Shown in pieces: positions 1 through 8,785 of a DNA stretch of 64,000 bases. The notes under the pieces were generated by a model. That model made no database searches. It saw only the letters and a list, made by a program, of their open reading frames with translations, and had not been told where the DNA came from. A program made the translations under genes and the position numbers. Origin of the DNA: Shimazuella alba (GTDB lineage: Bacteria; Bacillota; Bacilli; Thermoactinomycetales; Thermoactinomycetaceae); the NCBI RefSeq assembly GCF_009831235.1, contig NZ_WUUL01000011.1, positions 1-64,000 on the forward strand. The letters run 5' to 3'. Each line of letters begins with the position of its first letter. Position 1 is the stretch's first letter.

Positions 1-46
1 TCATATTTATAATTTATGAAATGACTTCTAGTTGAAAGTTATGGAA

Positions 47-82
47 GGACAGGGATCAACACATTATGTATTGTCCCTGTCC
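47..82 (-). terminator. Hairpin downstream of the 93-449 gene
   Basis: A perfect 9-bp stem (GGACAGGGA at 47-55 pairing with TCCCTGTCC at 74-82) lies just past the stop codon of the minus-strand gene. The T-run after the stem on the minus strand is weak, so termination efficiency is uncertain. Confidence 0.55.
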
Positions 83-92
83 TGTTTAGCTG

Positions 93-449
93 CTAATTTG
101 ACCTAATAACCACTTCGTTGAGATCATTTACAAGACGCAAGAGAGATTGACGAGAAACATCATAATAGTGCATCATGTTGAGAATTGCGCCCAGATAATA
201 CTCCATTTGCTCATCAACAGGCCATGAGCGTACCATGTTCATCTGCACCTGATAATGCTCATCTCCTGTCCGACGGCGATTGGAGATCCGCAAAAACCTC
301 GATGAATGCATATTTATAATGATGCCGGCAGACTTCAGTCGATCAAGCACTTCTGTCCGCATCTTTGCATCATTTGGATCGGTAATCTGATCAAGATTAT
401 TCCGAATCTGTTCAATAATCTTCTGAGCGAGTTTCTTACGGCTGGTCAT
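93..449 (-). CDS. Orphan hypothetical protein, 118 aa
   Basis: A 118-residue soluble, basic protein that I do not recognise. The N-terminus is rich in Lys and Gln (MTSRKKLAQKIIEQ) and the C-terminal half looks helical. The ATG is preceded by an AAAGGA ribosome site 7 nt away. It is a monocistronic unit with its own promoter (497-525) and a hairpin after the stop. Codon choice (AAG, CTG, ATC) resembles the other dispersed orphan genes in this window rather than the AT-rich host operons, which suggests transfer, possibly from a phage. Function is unknown; that it is a gene is well supported by promoter, ribosome site and hairpin. Confidence 0.65.
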   Translation of the reverse strand: MTSRKKLAQKIIEQIRNNLDQITDPNDAKMRTEVLDRLKSAGIIINMHSSRFLRISNRRRTGDEHYQVQMNMVRSWPVDEQMEYYLGAILNMMHYYDVSRQSLLRLVNDLNEVVIRSN

Positions 450-496
450 GTGTTTTTCCTTTTTTTCTATATCAAGAAACTACAGCTGACATTTTC

Positions 497-525
497 ATTG
501 TACATAAATTTTTTCCTTTATCCAA
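497..525 (-). promoter_or_regulatory. Sigma-A-type promoter for the 93-449 gene
   Basis: Read on the minus strand: -35 TTGGAT (520-525), 17-bp spacer, -10 TACAAT (497-502). It lies about 50 bp upstream of the start codon. Confidence 0.5.
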
Positions 526-1268
526 TGAAAGAGCCCGTAAGTAGTGTATACATGCTAGGGTTTTGGTTGGGTTCATAAACACGCTGGACGCTTGTTTGTG
601 TATTTCTTGGACAGGATGGCTGTATCCAGTATGCCTAGTCATTCTCAATTGCTGGACATATTGCACTTCGTTGTTCGTTACTATTCTACCTCTAACAGAC
701 TCACTATAATTATCACTTTTAGAAATAAAGTAAAACTCATTACATCTTCAGGAGATGATAAACTTGTTCAGAGTTCATTGGAAGTAGAATAGCTCCTCCA
801 GAAATCAATTACAAAAGAAATCGCTAAACAAAAATAATAATTTAATTAATCAAAAAATAAAATGTTTACAAATGAATGAAATGTTGTTAGAATAAAATCA
901 CTTCAAATGGGCGGAGGGTTACGTGTGGCAAATTAATGATTCGATTGTTCACTGCGCAAGGCAATAAAATAGCGCTTGAAAACTATGCTTCGTGTATAGT
1001 AATCGGAGAATGGTCTGCCAACAGGTAACCTATATTTTGGCATGCTTGAGACAATGGTTTGGAACAACTCTAAACTTTGTATCTGTATGTCTAAATAAGA
1101 AAATGCAATATGTAGTACTGAAAATTGGTAATAGTTATTTTTTGCGAATCTATTTCATTACCAATCTTTGGGACTCATGTGTTATTTTAAATTCCGATTA
1201 CGATAAGCACAGGCAAAAGCTTGTGTTTTTTATTTTTTATATCTCACTTCATCCGGAGGGTTTTCTAT
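526..1268. other. Gene-free stretch
   Basis: About 740 bases with no open reading frame that I can support. Reading frames here are short, lack ribosome sites and have no family resemblance. The part from about 800 to 900 is very AT-rich, and an A+T-rich segment at 1200-1268 leads into the hydrolase gene, presumably containing its promoter. Confidence 0.5.
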
Positions 1269-2108
1269 ATGAACGAACAATTATTGGATATCAATGGAGT
1301 TACGATCTGTACAGAAAGTTTTGGAGATAAGAAAAATCCAGCGATCTTGTTAATTATGGGTGCACAGTCTTCGATGATTTGGTGGGAAGAAGAGTTTTGC
1401 AAGCGAATAGCTGATGCAGGACGATTTGTGATTCGTTATGATAACCGTGATGTGGGGCGTTCTACTACTTATGAAGTAGGAAAGCCCGAATACACATTTG
1501 AAGATATGGCCGATGATGCGATTGGAGTATTGGATGCTTATGGGGTCGAGCAAGCTCATATCGTTGGGATGTCAATGGGTGGAATGCTGACACAGATCAT
1601 CTCCTTACGTCATCCATCCAGAGTCTTGAGCATTTCTTTGATCGCTACTTCCAATTTCTCACCAGAATTGCCTCCGATGAAGCAAAAGGTGATCGATTAT
1701 TTTATAGATAATGAGGAAATAGATTGGACGAATAAACAATCCGTCATTGATTTTAATGTTGGGAAATGGAAAGTGATTGCGGGCACCAAATATGTATTTG
1801 ATGAAGAGCGAATTCATCATCTAGCAGAAGAAGAGTGGAACAAAAGCAATAACATCGCTAGTTTGAATAACCATGGCTTCGTATCAGGTGGGGAGGAATA
1901 TTTAACGAAAACAAGCGAAATTAATGTACCTGCATTAGTTATCCATGGGACAGAAGACCCCATCATTCCCTTTGAACATGGGCAGCTGTTGGCGCATACT
2001 ATTCCAAATGCCACGTTACTTACATTGGAAGGAACAGGTCATGAGCTTCATTATGATGATTGGGATATGATTATCGAAGGAATCATCAACCATACTTCTC
2101 ATAGTTAG
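1269..2108 (+). CDS. Alpha/beta-fold hydrolase, 279 aa
   Basis: An intracellular alpha/beta hydrolase of the general esterase/haloperoxidase-like class; substrate unknown. The nucleophile elbow GMSMGG is at residues 100-105 (Ser102), the acid is probably the Asp of HGTEDP, and the catalytic His is in GTGHELH near the C-terminus. The oxyanion strand is LLIMGAQSSMIWW. An open frame extends 48 nt further upstream, but the ATG at 1269 is chosen because GGAGGG lies 8 nt before it. It is monocistronic, followed by a hairpin at 2120-2150. Relatives often annotated as carboxylesterase or tetracenomycin methylesterase-like carry this layout; no evidence narrows it further. Confidence 0.88.
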   Translation: MNEQLLDINGVTICTESFGDKKNPAILLIMGAQSSMIWWEEEFCKRIADAGRFVIRYDNRDVGRSTTYEVGKPEYTFEDMADDAIGVLDAYGVEQAHIVGMSMGGMLTQIISLRHPSRVLSISLIATSNFSPELPPMKQKVIDYFIDNEEIDWTNKQSVIDFNVGKWKVIAGTKYVFDEERIHHLAEEEWNKSNNIASLNNHGFVSGGEEYLTKTSEINVPALVIHGTEDPIIPFEHGQLLAHTIPNATLLTLEGTGHELHYDDWDMIIEGIINHTSHS

Positions 2109-2119
2109 TAACTAATAAT

Positions 2120-2150
2120 AGAGTGACATGAAATAATTCATGCCACTCTT
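2120..2150 (+). terminator. Hairpin terminator after the hydrolase
   Basis: An imperfect stem formed by AGAGTG-a-CATGAA and TTCATG-c-CACTCT with one mismatch. Only a weak T-rich tail follows. It separates the hydrolase from the chloramphenicol acetyltransferase unit. Confidence 0.55.
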
Positions 2151-2204
2151 CCTACTTTAAAGAAATGTATAGATTTTATTCCAAATGAAGAAAGGATGAG
2201 AGTG

Positions 2205-2234
2205 ATGAGGAAAGCAGTGGATATAGCCTCCTAA
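2205..2234 (+). CDS. cat leader peptide, 9 aa
   Basis: A short frame encoding MRKAVDIAS and ending in TAA at 2232-2234, with AAAGGA upstream at about 2190. Its last codons and stop lie inside the left arm of the hairpin that hides the cat ribosome site. Leader peptides of plasmid cat genes in Gram-positive bacteria are also about nine codons and start in the same way (for example MKKSEDYSS). In that established mechanism drug-stalled ribosomes on the leader open the hairpin. Confidence 0.75.
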   Translation: MRKAVDIAS

Positions 2235-2264
2235 AAGAGCACAACACATTTTTAGGAGGCTATA
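2222..2264 (+). promoter_or_regulatory. cat translational attenuator hairpin
   Basis: A perfect 15-bp inverted repeat: left arm 2222-2236 and right arm 2250-2264, with a 13-nt loop. The right arm contains the TAGGAGG ribosome site of cat, so the folded RNA blocks cat translation. This is the arrangement of chloramphenicol-inducible cat genes, where a ribosome stalled on the leader frees the site. Confidence 0.85.
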
Positions 2265-2267
2265 AAC

Positions 2268-2918
2268 ATGAAATTTCATCTGATAAACAGAGAAAAATGG
2301 GATCGCAAACCTTATTTTGAACATTATTTACTGCAAAAGTGTACATTTAGCATGACTGCAAATATAGATATTACATTGCTACTAGAACAGCTTCGTAAGC
2401 AGAGGATAAAGTTATACCCGACATTTATTTATATGATAACAAGAGTCGTTCATGATCATCTCGAATTTAGAACTTGTTTTGATGATCAAGGCTGCCTTGG
2501 TTACTGGGATCAGATGACCCCTAGTTACACTATCTTTCACAGCGAAAGTAAAACATTTTCTTCTTTATGGACCGAATTTTCCGATGAGTTTCGAGTCTTT
2601 TATCAAAATTATCAAGCAGACATCAAGCACTACGGTCATGTTCCGTCTTTTTTTCCAAAAGAGAATACCCCAAAAAATGTTTTTCCCATCTCAAGTATTC
2701 CATGGGTGAGTTTTACGGGATTTAACCTCCATGTAAACGAGGATCATAACTATTTATTACCTATTTTTACGGGAGGAAAATATTTCGATCAAGGCGGCAA
2801 GGTATGGTTGCCAGTTTCCTTGCAGGTACACCATGCGGTTTGCGATGGATATCATGCTAGTGCATTTTTTGAAGAGCTGCAACAAATGGTTGATCGTTGT
2901 GATAATTGGTTAACTTAA
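2268..2918 (+). CDS. cat: Chloramphenicol O-acetyltransferase, type A, 216 aa
   Basis: A cytoplasmic trimeric enzyme that transfers acetyl from acetyl-CoA to the 3-hydroxyl of chloramphenicol, giving resistance. The length (216 aa) is normal for CatA. The signature HHAVCDGYH is at residues 188-196, with the catalytic His at about 189 and the structural Asp193. The N-terminal FHLINREKWDRKPYFEHY stretch is typical. The ATG at 2268 follows TAGGAGG, which is sequestered in the attenuator hairpin, so expression is probably induced by chloramphenicol at the level of translation. The gene stands alone. Its base composition matches the host, so it may be a long-resident chromosomal copy. Family assignment is firm; the actual drug range is inference. 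Confidence 0.95.
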   Translation: MKFHLINREKWDRKPYFEHYLLQKCTFSMTANIDITLLLEQLRKQRIKLYPTFIYMITRVVHDHLEFRTCFDDQGCLGYWDQMTPSYTIFHSESKTFSSLWTEFSDEFRVFYQNYQADIKHYGHVPSFFPKENTPKNVFPISSIPWVSFTGFNLHVNEDHNYLLPIFTGGKYFDQGGKVWLPVSLQVHHAVCDGYHASAFFEELQQMVDRCDNWLT

Positions 2919-2998
2919 GACAGTGTTCCTTTGTTCAACAGACTTTGTTTTAGGTTGATAGATGAAAAAGTATTTGATTAAAAGTAGTTGGAATATAC

Positions 2999-3028
2999 TT
3001 TTTAATTGGTTTACTTTTAGGATATAAT
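2999..3028 (+). promoter_or_regulatory. Promoter candidate for the NUDIX-like gene
   Basis: A perfect -10 TATAAT at 3023-3028 preceded about 17-18 bp upstream by a poor T-rich -35. The leader that follows contains TCCAA...TTGGA, which pairs partly with the ribosome site of the gene at 3064. Confidence 0.4.
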
Positions 3029-3063
3029 GCAATTAATCTGATCCAACGATTTTTGGAGAGAGT

Positions 3064-3692
3064 ATGAGGTTTTCTGGGATGATTCGACTGAGCTGTGCTG
3101 GGTTTGTGATCCTGCGCGATGAGAATGGGCGTTACTGCTTGCTGGTCAACGAAAACCAGCTCAAGCGTCACGGCAAGAAGGTTCTCAGTCCGATCGGCGG
3201 TGGAATCGCTGCTGATCAGCGAGGTCTCGACTACCTGCGCAGTATCGGGGCAGTCGAGTTCGAGAGGGACAACGATCTTCGGTTCAAGCTCCCGAAGCGC
3301 CAGCTTCGAAAACTGAAGAAGTGGTTCGTCCAGCGAGTGGACCGTGAGCTCTTGCCGACGCGTGAGGTGGAAGAGGAACTCGTTGATGAGACAAAGGTCC
3401 TTGCCAAGGAGGATCTGGAAGGGATGACCGTCTCGTTCAGTGGCTTGCGAAGCACCGTGGGAATAGCATCCACTACAGCGGGTCTAATCCCATCCCTACT
3501 GTTCGCCTGGCGGAAATCTTTACGGTTACGCTGAGCGAGACACCGATGGACAAGCTCCTGTCTTCCTCTGGAGGATGGATTTATTTCGTCTCGGAGAAGG
3601 AAATCCGAGCAGGAGTCACGGCTGACGGCATCGAGATCGCTGACGTCTGCAAGACCATTCTCCGACCCAAGCGCAGCATTCGGATGGTGTAA
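3064..3692 (+). pseudogene. Frameshifted NUDIX-like protein (SMODS-associated NUDIX type?)
   Basis: The first frame (3064-3534) begins with a NUDIX-fold N-terminus: GFVILRDENGRYCLLVNEN, then LSPIGGGI, then REVEEELVDE, resembling the NUDIX box with its Glu cluster. After about residue 120 the frame becomes unlike protein and stops, while the next frame (codons starting at positions divisible by 3) continues sensibly from about 3440 to TAA at 3690-3692, with segments such as HRGNSIHYSGSNP and VCKTILRPKRSIRMV. A single-base indel near 3420-3450 explains this. No slippery heptamer is visible, so programmed frameshifting is unlikely. The layout recalls NUDIX proteins associated with CD-NTase (SMODS) defence systems, but no nucleotidyltransferase lies nearby. 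It is clearly richer in G+C than its neighbours, so it was probably acquired. Confidence 0.6.
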
Positions 3693-3845
3693 TCTCAATA
3701 ACCGAAAATCCTGAATTAGCTGAGAGAAACTTTTGCTGATTCACATCAGGTAGTAGATAGATGAGATATCAATCTGCTATCCGATCCGCTATTATTTCTA
3801 TTTTTGTATAAAAATTTCGACGGATAAATAGGAGAGTTTATTTCT

Positions 3846-4418
3846 TTGCCACTCGTAAGAGAGGAAATCAGACATCAACCATTGATAATAAGTTTTGCTG
3901 CTATCTCTGTGTTCTGCAAATATTTGAATCAGACAAATATGCCTTCCTGCATACGTCGACCCGAATTTCCGAAAAATTCGTCACATGGCACCCAAATCAC
4001 TAGATCGAAAGGAGCGAAATCGGATACTTCGTGAAGTCGAGCGTTCCAAACACCTACGAAATATTGCTATTATTTATTTTATTCCTTTATACAGGACTTC
4101 GAGTGTCCATACTCCGTTTCTTTAGATCGGAAAGATTTAATACTAAGGGAAAGGAGTGGATCGGTTCTTATTCGGAAAGGGAAAGGAAACGTGTCCAGAC
4201 GCATTCCTCTACCAATTGATGCTCGAAACGCGATTCACTCCTATTTGAATCACCGTGAAGATGATTACCCAGCGTTATTGTCGAGAATGGTTGTATCAGA
4301 AGTTAACATTGCAACAGTGGCTGAACTTGCTGGTCATCGTGGTATTAATATTACTCGCAGATACGCAAAGCCTTCAGAAATCGAATTGGAGCAAGCTGTT
4401 GAGAAAGTATTTGGGTAA
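3846..4418 (+). pseudogene. Ruined tyrosine recombinase/integrase
   Basis: Pieces of one tyrosine recombinase are spread over at least three frames. Around 3985-4080 a frame reads PKSLDRKERNRILREVERS, typical of the start of the catalytic domain. The Arg-I motif YTGLRVS is at about 4094-4114 in another frame. The C-terminal part (4191-4418) reads RRIPLPIDARNAIHSYL and ends with LAGHRGINITRRYAKPSE, containing the His/Arg box and the probable nucleophile Tyr. Frameshifts and lost segments rule out activity. The neighbouring NUDIX relic and cat gene may have arrived with this element. Remains of the N-terminal arm-binding domain probably extend upstream to about 3830. Confidence 0.7.
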
Positions 4419-4489
4419 TCACTCTATAATGATTGAAACTATTTATTGTTAACATTGTGTATCATTGAACTGCCTTTGCTTCGTTTTTA

Positions 4490-4597
4490 ATTTTCTAGTT
4501 GGCCCAGTGGCAGGGGTCCTGCTCTAGTCCACAGCATTATTTTCCATTTTTTGGTCGAATGAGGGTTCGTTGTTCGTTTCTGGGGCTACTAGAAAAT
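4490..4597. repeat. Inverted repeat enclosing about 70 bp
   Basis: ATTTTCTAGT at 4490-4499 is repeated inverted at 4588-4597, and the match continues inward (GGCCCAG against CTGGGGC) to about 16 of 18 positions. The interior has no reading frame. It lies between the recombinase relic and the SNF2 gene, and could be the end of a small non-autonomous element or a structured transcript. Confidence 0.5.
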
Positions 4598-4612
4598 ACT
4601 TTCTCCTCGGTC

Positions 4613-6430
4613 TTAAATTAAATTATCGATATCCTCATCGAATATCGAGTTTGTACTTGAAGGTGATAACATAAAGTCACTTAACTCTTGTTTTTGACTG
4701 ATAACATTATCAATCTTCTCCTCTATTGTATTTACAGTGATGAGTTTATGAACTTGTACAAAGTTTTCTTGGCCAATACGGTGTACCCGGTCAGTTGCTT
4801 GATTTTCTACTGCTGGATTCCACCAGCGATCAAAATGTATAACGTGGTTAGCAGCCGTAAGGTTTAAACCTGTCCCCCCAGCTTTTAAAGACAGAATAAA
4901 AATGGGTGCTTGCTTGCTTTGGAAATCTTCCACCATCTTTGCTCTTTCCTTTTGGGGAGTACTCCCATTCAAAAATAGAACGTTGACCTTAAACTTTTCA
5001 GTTAAATAGTGTTGTAGTACTTCTCCCATTTGTACATACTGAGTAAAAAGAATTACACTTTCACCTGCCTCCATTATATTACTGATGAGTTCCTCAACTA
5101 GTGCTACCTTATTGGAACGTTCTGCGACATTTGTTATGTTACCTTCTTTTAAATATAACCCTGGATGATTACATAATTGTTTTAATTTCCCAATCATAGT
5201 CATGATATATGGTTTCCTTTTTTTCTTTGTTAAAGTTTTTGCTTCTTTTTTCACTTCATATACCAATCTTTTGTATAGTTCTTCTTGCTCATCCGTTAAT
5301 GTACAGTACTGCTTCTGCTCTAACTTTTCTGGTAAACCACCTTTTATTTTTTCTTCGTCTTTTGTTCTCCGTAGAATGAAAGGCTGGATTAGTTGGTGAA
5401 GTTGGTGTACCTTAGCCTTATTATGCCCATGTTCGATTGGTTGAACATACTGCTGTTTAAATATCGCTTGTGTACCAAGAAATTTTGGATTTAAAAATTC
5501 AGTCAGTGACCATAACTCCATTAGACGATTTTCAATAGGTGTTCCGCTTAATGCCAATCGACCCTCGCTGTTCAAAGAGCGTATGACGTTCGCTCTTTTT
5601 GTCTGGGCGTTTTTTATATGTTGAGCTTCATCCAAACAAATAATATGCCAATTTATACTCTTAAAGAGGGTATGATCAATAACAAGCGTGCTGTAAGTTG
5701 TTAAGATAATATCGTATTGAGTTACATCCTTTTTAAAACTATTTTTTTTGCGTTCTTTTCCATAGTGGATGTGGACTTTAATATTTGGAGCGAAATGGCT
5801 GAATTCTTTTTCCCAATTGACTATCAGAGACGTAGGTACAACAATCAATGAAACTTTTGGTTTTTCGCGTATTTCATTAAAGAATGCGATCGTTTGAATT
5901 GTTTTCCCAAGCCCCATATCATCTGCTAATAAAGCCCCCATTTTATGTTTATGTAAATGTATTAACCATTTAGCTCCATCTAATTGGTATGGCCGTAATG
6001 TACAGTTAAGATCTGCAGTTTTCTTTAAGGAGGTTTTTCTTTTTTTAACTGCCTTCAATCGGTCACTATATAATGGATTTTCCGAGTTATCTGCAGGTAC
6101 ACTTTTTTTTTCAACAGTTTCCCAATACTTGAATAATTCACTTGACTGTCCTGGTTTTTGCATACTTTCTGCATAAAATAACGTTGCAGTGATATGTTCA
6201 CAAAACGAGGATACTGAACATGTACAAGTATATTTTGAATCCTGAATTTTCACTTCATAGTTCCCGCTTTTATCAGCAACCATTGCTAGAATTGAATTAA
6301 CATCATGGTTATAATTATATACAGCTCCTGTACGACTTAATTGATGCCCCGTTTTAACAATTTCTTTGATGTAATCATTCGAACTGTTGTACAGACTGAA
6401 TAGGTTTTTCCACAATAACATTAGCTCCAT
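4613..6430 (-). CDS. SNF2-family helicase with SWIM zinc finger, 605 aa
   Basis: A cytoplasmic Swi2/Snf2 ATPase that would move along double-stranded DNA and remodel protein-DNA complexes. A SWIM zinc motif (Cys69, Cys71, Cys77, His79: CTCSVSSFCEH) comes first. The two RecA-like lobes follow: Walker A DMGLGKT at 171-177, DEAQ at 267-270, motif III LSGTPIENR, motif V LKAGGTGLNL and motif VI QATDRVHRIGQ. All motifs look intact. A GGAGAG ribosome site precedes the ATG. It is alone, with none of the companions of DISARM or other SNF2-containing defence systems in reach. B. subtilis has YqhH and YwqA as solitary relatives. The role is therefore general (repair or transcription) or unknown. Confidence 0.93.
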   Translation of the reverse strand: MELMLLWKNLFSLYNSSNDYIKEIVKTGHQLSRTGAVYNYNHDVNSILAMVADKSGNYEVKIQDSKYTCTCSVSSFCEHITATLFYAESMQKPGQSSELFKYWETVEKKSVPADNSENPLYSDRLKAVKKRKTSLKKTADLNCTLRPYQLDGAKWLIHLHKHKMGALLADDMGLGKTIQTIAFFNEIREKPKVSLIVVPTSLIVNWEKEFSHFAPNIKVHIHYGKERKKNSFKKDVTQYDIILTTYSTLVIDHTLFKSINWHIICLDEAQHIKNAQTKRANVIRSLNSEGRLALSGTPIENRLMELWSLTEFLNPKFLGTQAIFKQQYVQPIEHGHNKAKVHQLHQLIQPFILRRTKDEEKIKGGLPEKLEQKQYCTLTDEQEELYKRLVYEVKKEAKTLTKKKRKPYIMTMIGKLKQLCNHPGLYLKEGNITNVAERSNKVALVEELISNIMEAGESVILFTQYVQMGEVLQHYLTEKFKVNVLFLNGSTPQKERAKMVEDFQSKQAPIFILSLKAGGTGLNLTAANHVIHFDRWWNPAVENQATDRVHRIGQENFVQVHKLITVNTIEEKIDNVISQKQELSDFMLSPSSTNSIFDEDIDNLI

Positions 6431-6525
6431 ATTATTATCACTCTCCTGTAAACATATATGTTAAGGGGATAATAAAAAAATAGATAGACTTGTACTTTGT
6501 ATGGGTTTATACCTATAAGATTCAG

Positions 6526-6557
6526 TTATAGATTTATAGATTTATAGATTTATAGAT
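6526..6557. repeat. Short tandem repeat, 4 x 8 bp
   Basis: The unit TTATAGAT is repeated four times without change. It lies upstream of the SNF2 gene, between its start codon and the next relic. It is a simple AT-rich repeat with no known role. Confidence 0.8.
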
Positions 6558-6689
6558 TTCATATAGAGTATGTAAGTGATTTGAGGAATGAGAGACACAA
6601 TGGAAATATATGAATCTGTCATCCGCGGATTATCACGAATGATCTCCTATAAAAACTCATAGTATTCCGCTTCTAGAAAACAAAAAAAT

Positions 6690-6930
6690 GCTTAGAGAAT
6701 AAGCATACACCTCATCTTACTGCTCCGGATGGGAGTTCCATCACCGGACCTTGTTGGATCATGTATGTGAAAGGTCACGAAGACAGTTACAAGATCGAAG
6801 ATTCCCTGATGGAGTCATGATCCTGATATATCCTGTCAAGCTCGCTAGTCAGATACCACCCAACGCTCATTCTAAGAAAATGACTTTGTCTGCTTGGAAC
6901 GAATAGGTCTGGGTGTTTCACACGACTAGA
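6690..6930 (+). pseudogene. Relic of an orphan gene
   Basis: No usable frame remains, but two frames in succession look protein-like: about 6717-6829 reads LTAPDGSSITGPCW...KGHEDSYKIEDSLMES before a TGA, and about 6825-6906 reads VMILIYPVKLASQIPP onward to a stop in another frame. Codon choice (AAG, ATC, GAC) matches the orphan gene class found elsewhere in the window. This is probably one gene broken by a frameshift. The protein is not recognised. The rest of 6431-7036 shows nothing else apart from the tandem repeat and a small hairpin at about 6687. Confidence 0.35.
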
Positions 6931-7073
6931 CCAGAGAAATCAATTGAATTCCAAATAAATTGAGCCTTTTACTGGGGCAATAATAAGCGAGTAATACAAA
7001 AACAACCGACTATTTACCTTAATGTATAGGGTTTAGTTGTGTCTAAAATATGTTTTAACGTGTATTTTTTTCT

Positions 7074-7423
7074 TTGGGTACGGCGACCCTCTTAGAAGGG
7101 ATAGTTTTACTTACTGCGCTCTTTGTGGCTACTGCTATTTTCCCCGATCTCAAGCCAACCCTTATCGGTTTTGTGGGACATCAATCTTTTATATTAACCC
7201 TAATGGATATCCTTATAAATTGTTTATTGGTACTAGCGCAGTTGGATTTGCCATTTTGTTTCTTACTTTTTTAATTTACTTGTTGATCAAAGTAAAGGAA
7301 TCCGTGAAGGAGATCCCTGTTTTAGGAACAGTGATTGAATTTATAACTGATTCTATTATGAGTTGGATTAATCATAGAAGATGGCGGTATGCTCCTTTTC
7401 TTCATTCAACGTACCAATCATGA
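7074..7423 (+). pseudogene. Frameshifted small membrane protein
   Basis: The frame starting at 7074 gives two hydrophobic helices (LEGIVLLTALFVATAIF; LTLMDILINCLLVLAQL). The helix AVGFAILFLTFLIYLLI and the amphipathic tail KVKESVKEIPVLGTVIEFI lie in the other frame, from about 7230 to 7423. Together they would form a protein of about 115 aa with three membrane segments. A one-base indel near 7210-7235 separates them. The family is not recognised. Confidence 0.4.
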
Positions 7424-7429
7424 TTGGCT

Positions 7430-8290
7430 CTGCCTCGGCCTTTCCTAATAGAAAGGCGGTTTCTTCTCCCGCTGTAATCTTCAATCACTGCTCCAACCTT
7501 CAGCAATCGAATTAAGATTTCATTATTTCCTAAAAAGTGCGCTCCATAAAACAGTCAGTAATCATCTTGATTTTCTTCGTAACGCCACTGAGCGAGACCC
7601 CGGGGTGGGGGGTCTGCTTCCCGACGTTTTCGTCAAGCACTTGCGCTTTCTTCTCAATCAACAATCTCTTCAATCCCATCTATCCGCAGTTCTTTCACTT
7701 CGGTAGGACTAAAGCGCATTTCCAAGATGGATTCGTTGGGCATCATTTAAAGAATATCTTCAACGTTATTCTCTAGGTCATTTTTCAAGCCCAAAGCCTT
7801 GTGGTTCTTGGATACATACTTCATATGTCCAACAAAAAACGTTCTTTTTCATTTTTTTGTTTACAGTAAATTCGTTGGTGTAAAAATCGAGAAAACCCTT
7901 GTTAGACTTGTACATTTCGGTAGAGCAGCCAGGGAAGCCGAGCTTTAGCAAATCTACTGTGGTTTGAGTAACTTCTTCTGGACAGATAAAGTAAAAACTG
8001 ATACGACCAGAGTCATCCTTCACGATCTGCTTGCGGAACCAAGGCGACCGTGTGTAATGTATTCTTGAAACCAAGAGCGTCCCTATTGGCCAAAACCTTC
8101 GACCATCTTCTGGACTTTCTCCATGTTCACTTTTCCGTTTTCTTTTGGCTTAACCTCAATAGCAGTAAACTTCCCAACTCGCTGATTCATGATCTTAGAA
8201 GCTGCATCAGAGCACCAACGGCACCAACTGAGCCATCAATAGCAAGGCTCGTTATAATAGACTCCCAATAGTTCCAAACGAGAGCGCCGC
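7430..8290 (-). pseudogene. Cluster of decayed orphan genes
   Basis: Read on the minus strand, several short stretches are clearly protein-like but interrupted. About 8280-8180 reads LLGGALVWNYWESIITSLAI. About 8190-8075 reads NQRVGKFTAIEVKPKENG. 7778-8074 is an open frame whose middle reads RKQIVKDDSGRISFYFICPE and so on. About 7752-7660 reads MPNESILEMRFSPTEVKEL. About 7480-7400 reads TAGEETAFLLGKAEAEPIM. Stops and frame changes separate them. Their codon use again resembles the orphan class. None matches a family I know, although the EVKPKENGK piece is faintly nuclease-like. The stretch is best seen as a graveyard of acquired genes. Confidence 0.4.
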
Positions 8291-8304
8291 CTAGTAAGCC
8301 AGTA

Positions 8305-8785
8305 CACAATTCACCGGATCAATTTGTTTATGAAGAAGAGTTTGATTGGTTTCGATGTCCTGCTGGAGAATATCTTGAATTCACTACTTTTCAATAGAAA
8401 CAGAAAGTACAAAAATACCAAAAAGTATATGCTGCAAAAAAAAAGCACCTGTAATAATTGTACTTCCCAACCCCATTGATTTGGAAAAACAGCAAAATTT
8501 AAGATGTTAGGTAAAGCTATGTTTCATCCTTTCTTGCTCGTAATAAAGAGAATTTCAAAACTTTTCAGTATCATAAATTCAAACATTTGGTGTGAAGGGA
8601 CAATTGGAACATAGAAAGATTTACACAAATTTAAGAAGGACATTTAAGAGAGGCATAAAAAAAATGTGCAGGAACATTGCCTCTTTTCAGCATTGGCTTT
8701 AAACCTAAAGCGAATATGAAAGCTTTTGCTTTAACTGAAAACACATCAAGAATAGGAACAATTTATAGACGATCCCTGAAGCAAA
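8305..8785 (+). mobile_element. Relic of an IS1182-type transposase
   Basis: The start reads DQFVYEEEFDWFRCPAGEYL, the F-Y-D-E-E...CPxG pattern seen before the DDE core of IS1182-family transposases. It is followed by Lys/Tyr-rich remnants and, near 8690-8780, an Ala/Phe-rich tail recalling the C-terminus of these enzymes. Stops and frameshifts occur throughout. Neither terminal repeat could be paired, so element limits are unknown. Confidence 0.4.

Noticed and set aside
992-1330. Open frame of 112 codons before the hydrolase
   Set aside because: No ribosome site, odd composition, and it overlaps the hydrolase start in another frame.
3064-3534. Intact 156-aa protein at the NUDIX locus
   Set aside because: After about residue 120 the frame turns into improbable sequence, while the next frame carries the natural C-terminus to 3692. 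This is a frameshifted gene, and no slippery site supports programmed shifting.
3231-3698. Minus-strand 155-codon frame opposite the NUDIX gene
   Set aside because: Antisense shadow of a G+C-rich gene, rich in Ser and Arg, with no start signals.
4613-6430. DISARM or other SNF2-based defence system
   Set aside because: No methyltransferase, phospholipase-D or DUF1998 partner lies next to the SNF2 gene, so it is treated as a solitary helicase.
6526-6557. CRISPR-like repeat
   Set aside because: Four 8-bp units with no spacers, so it is a simple tandem repeat. No CRISPR array or Cas gene was seen in the window.
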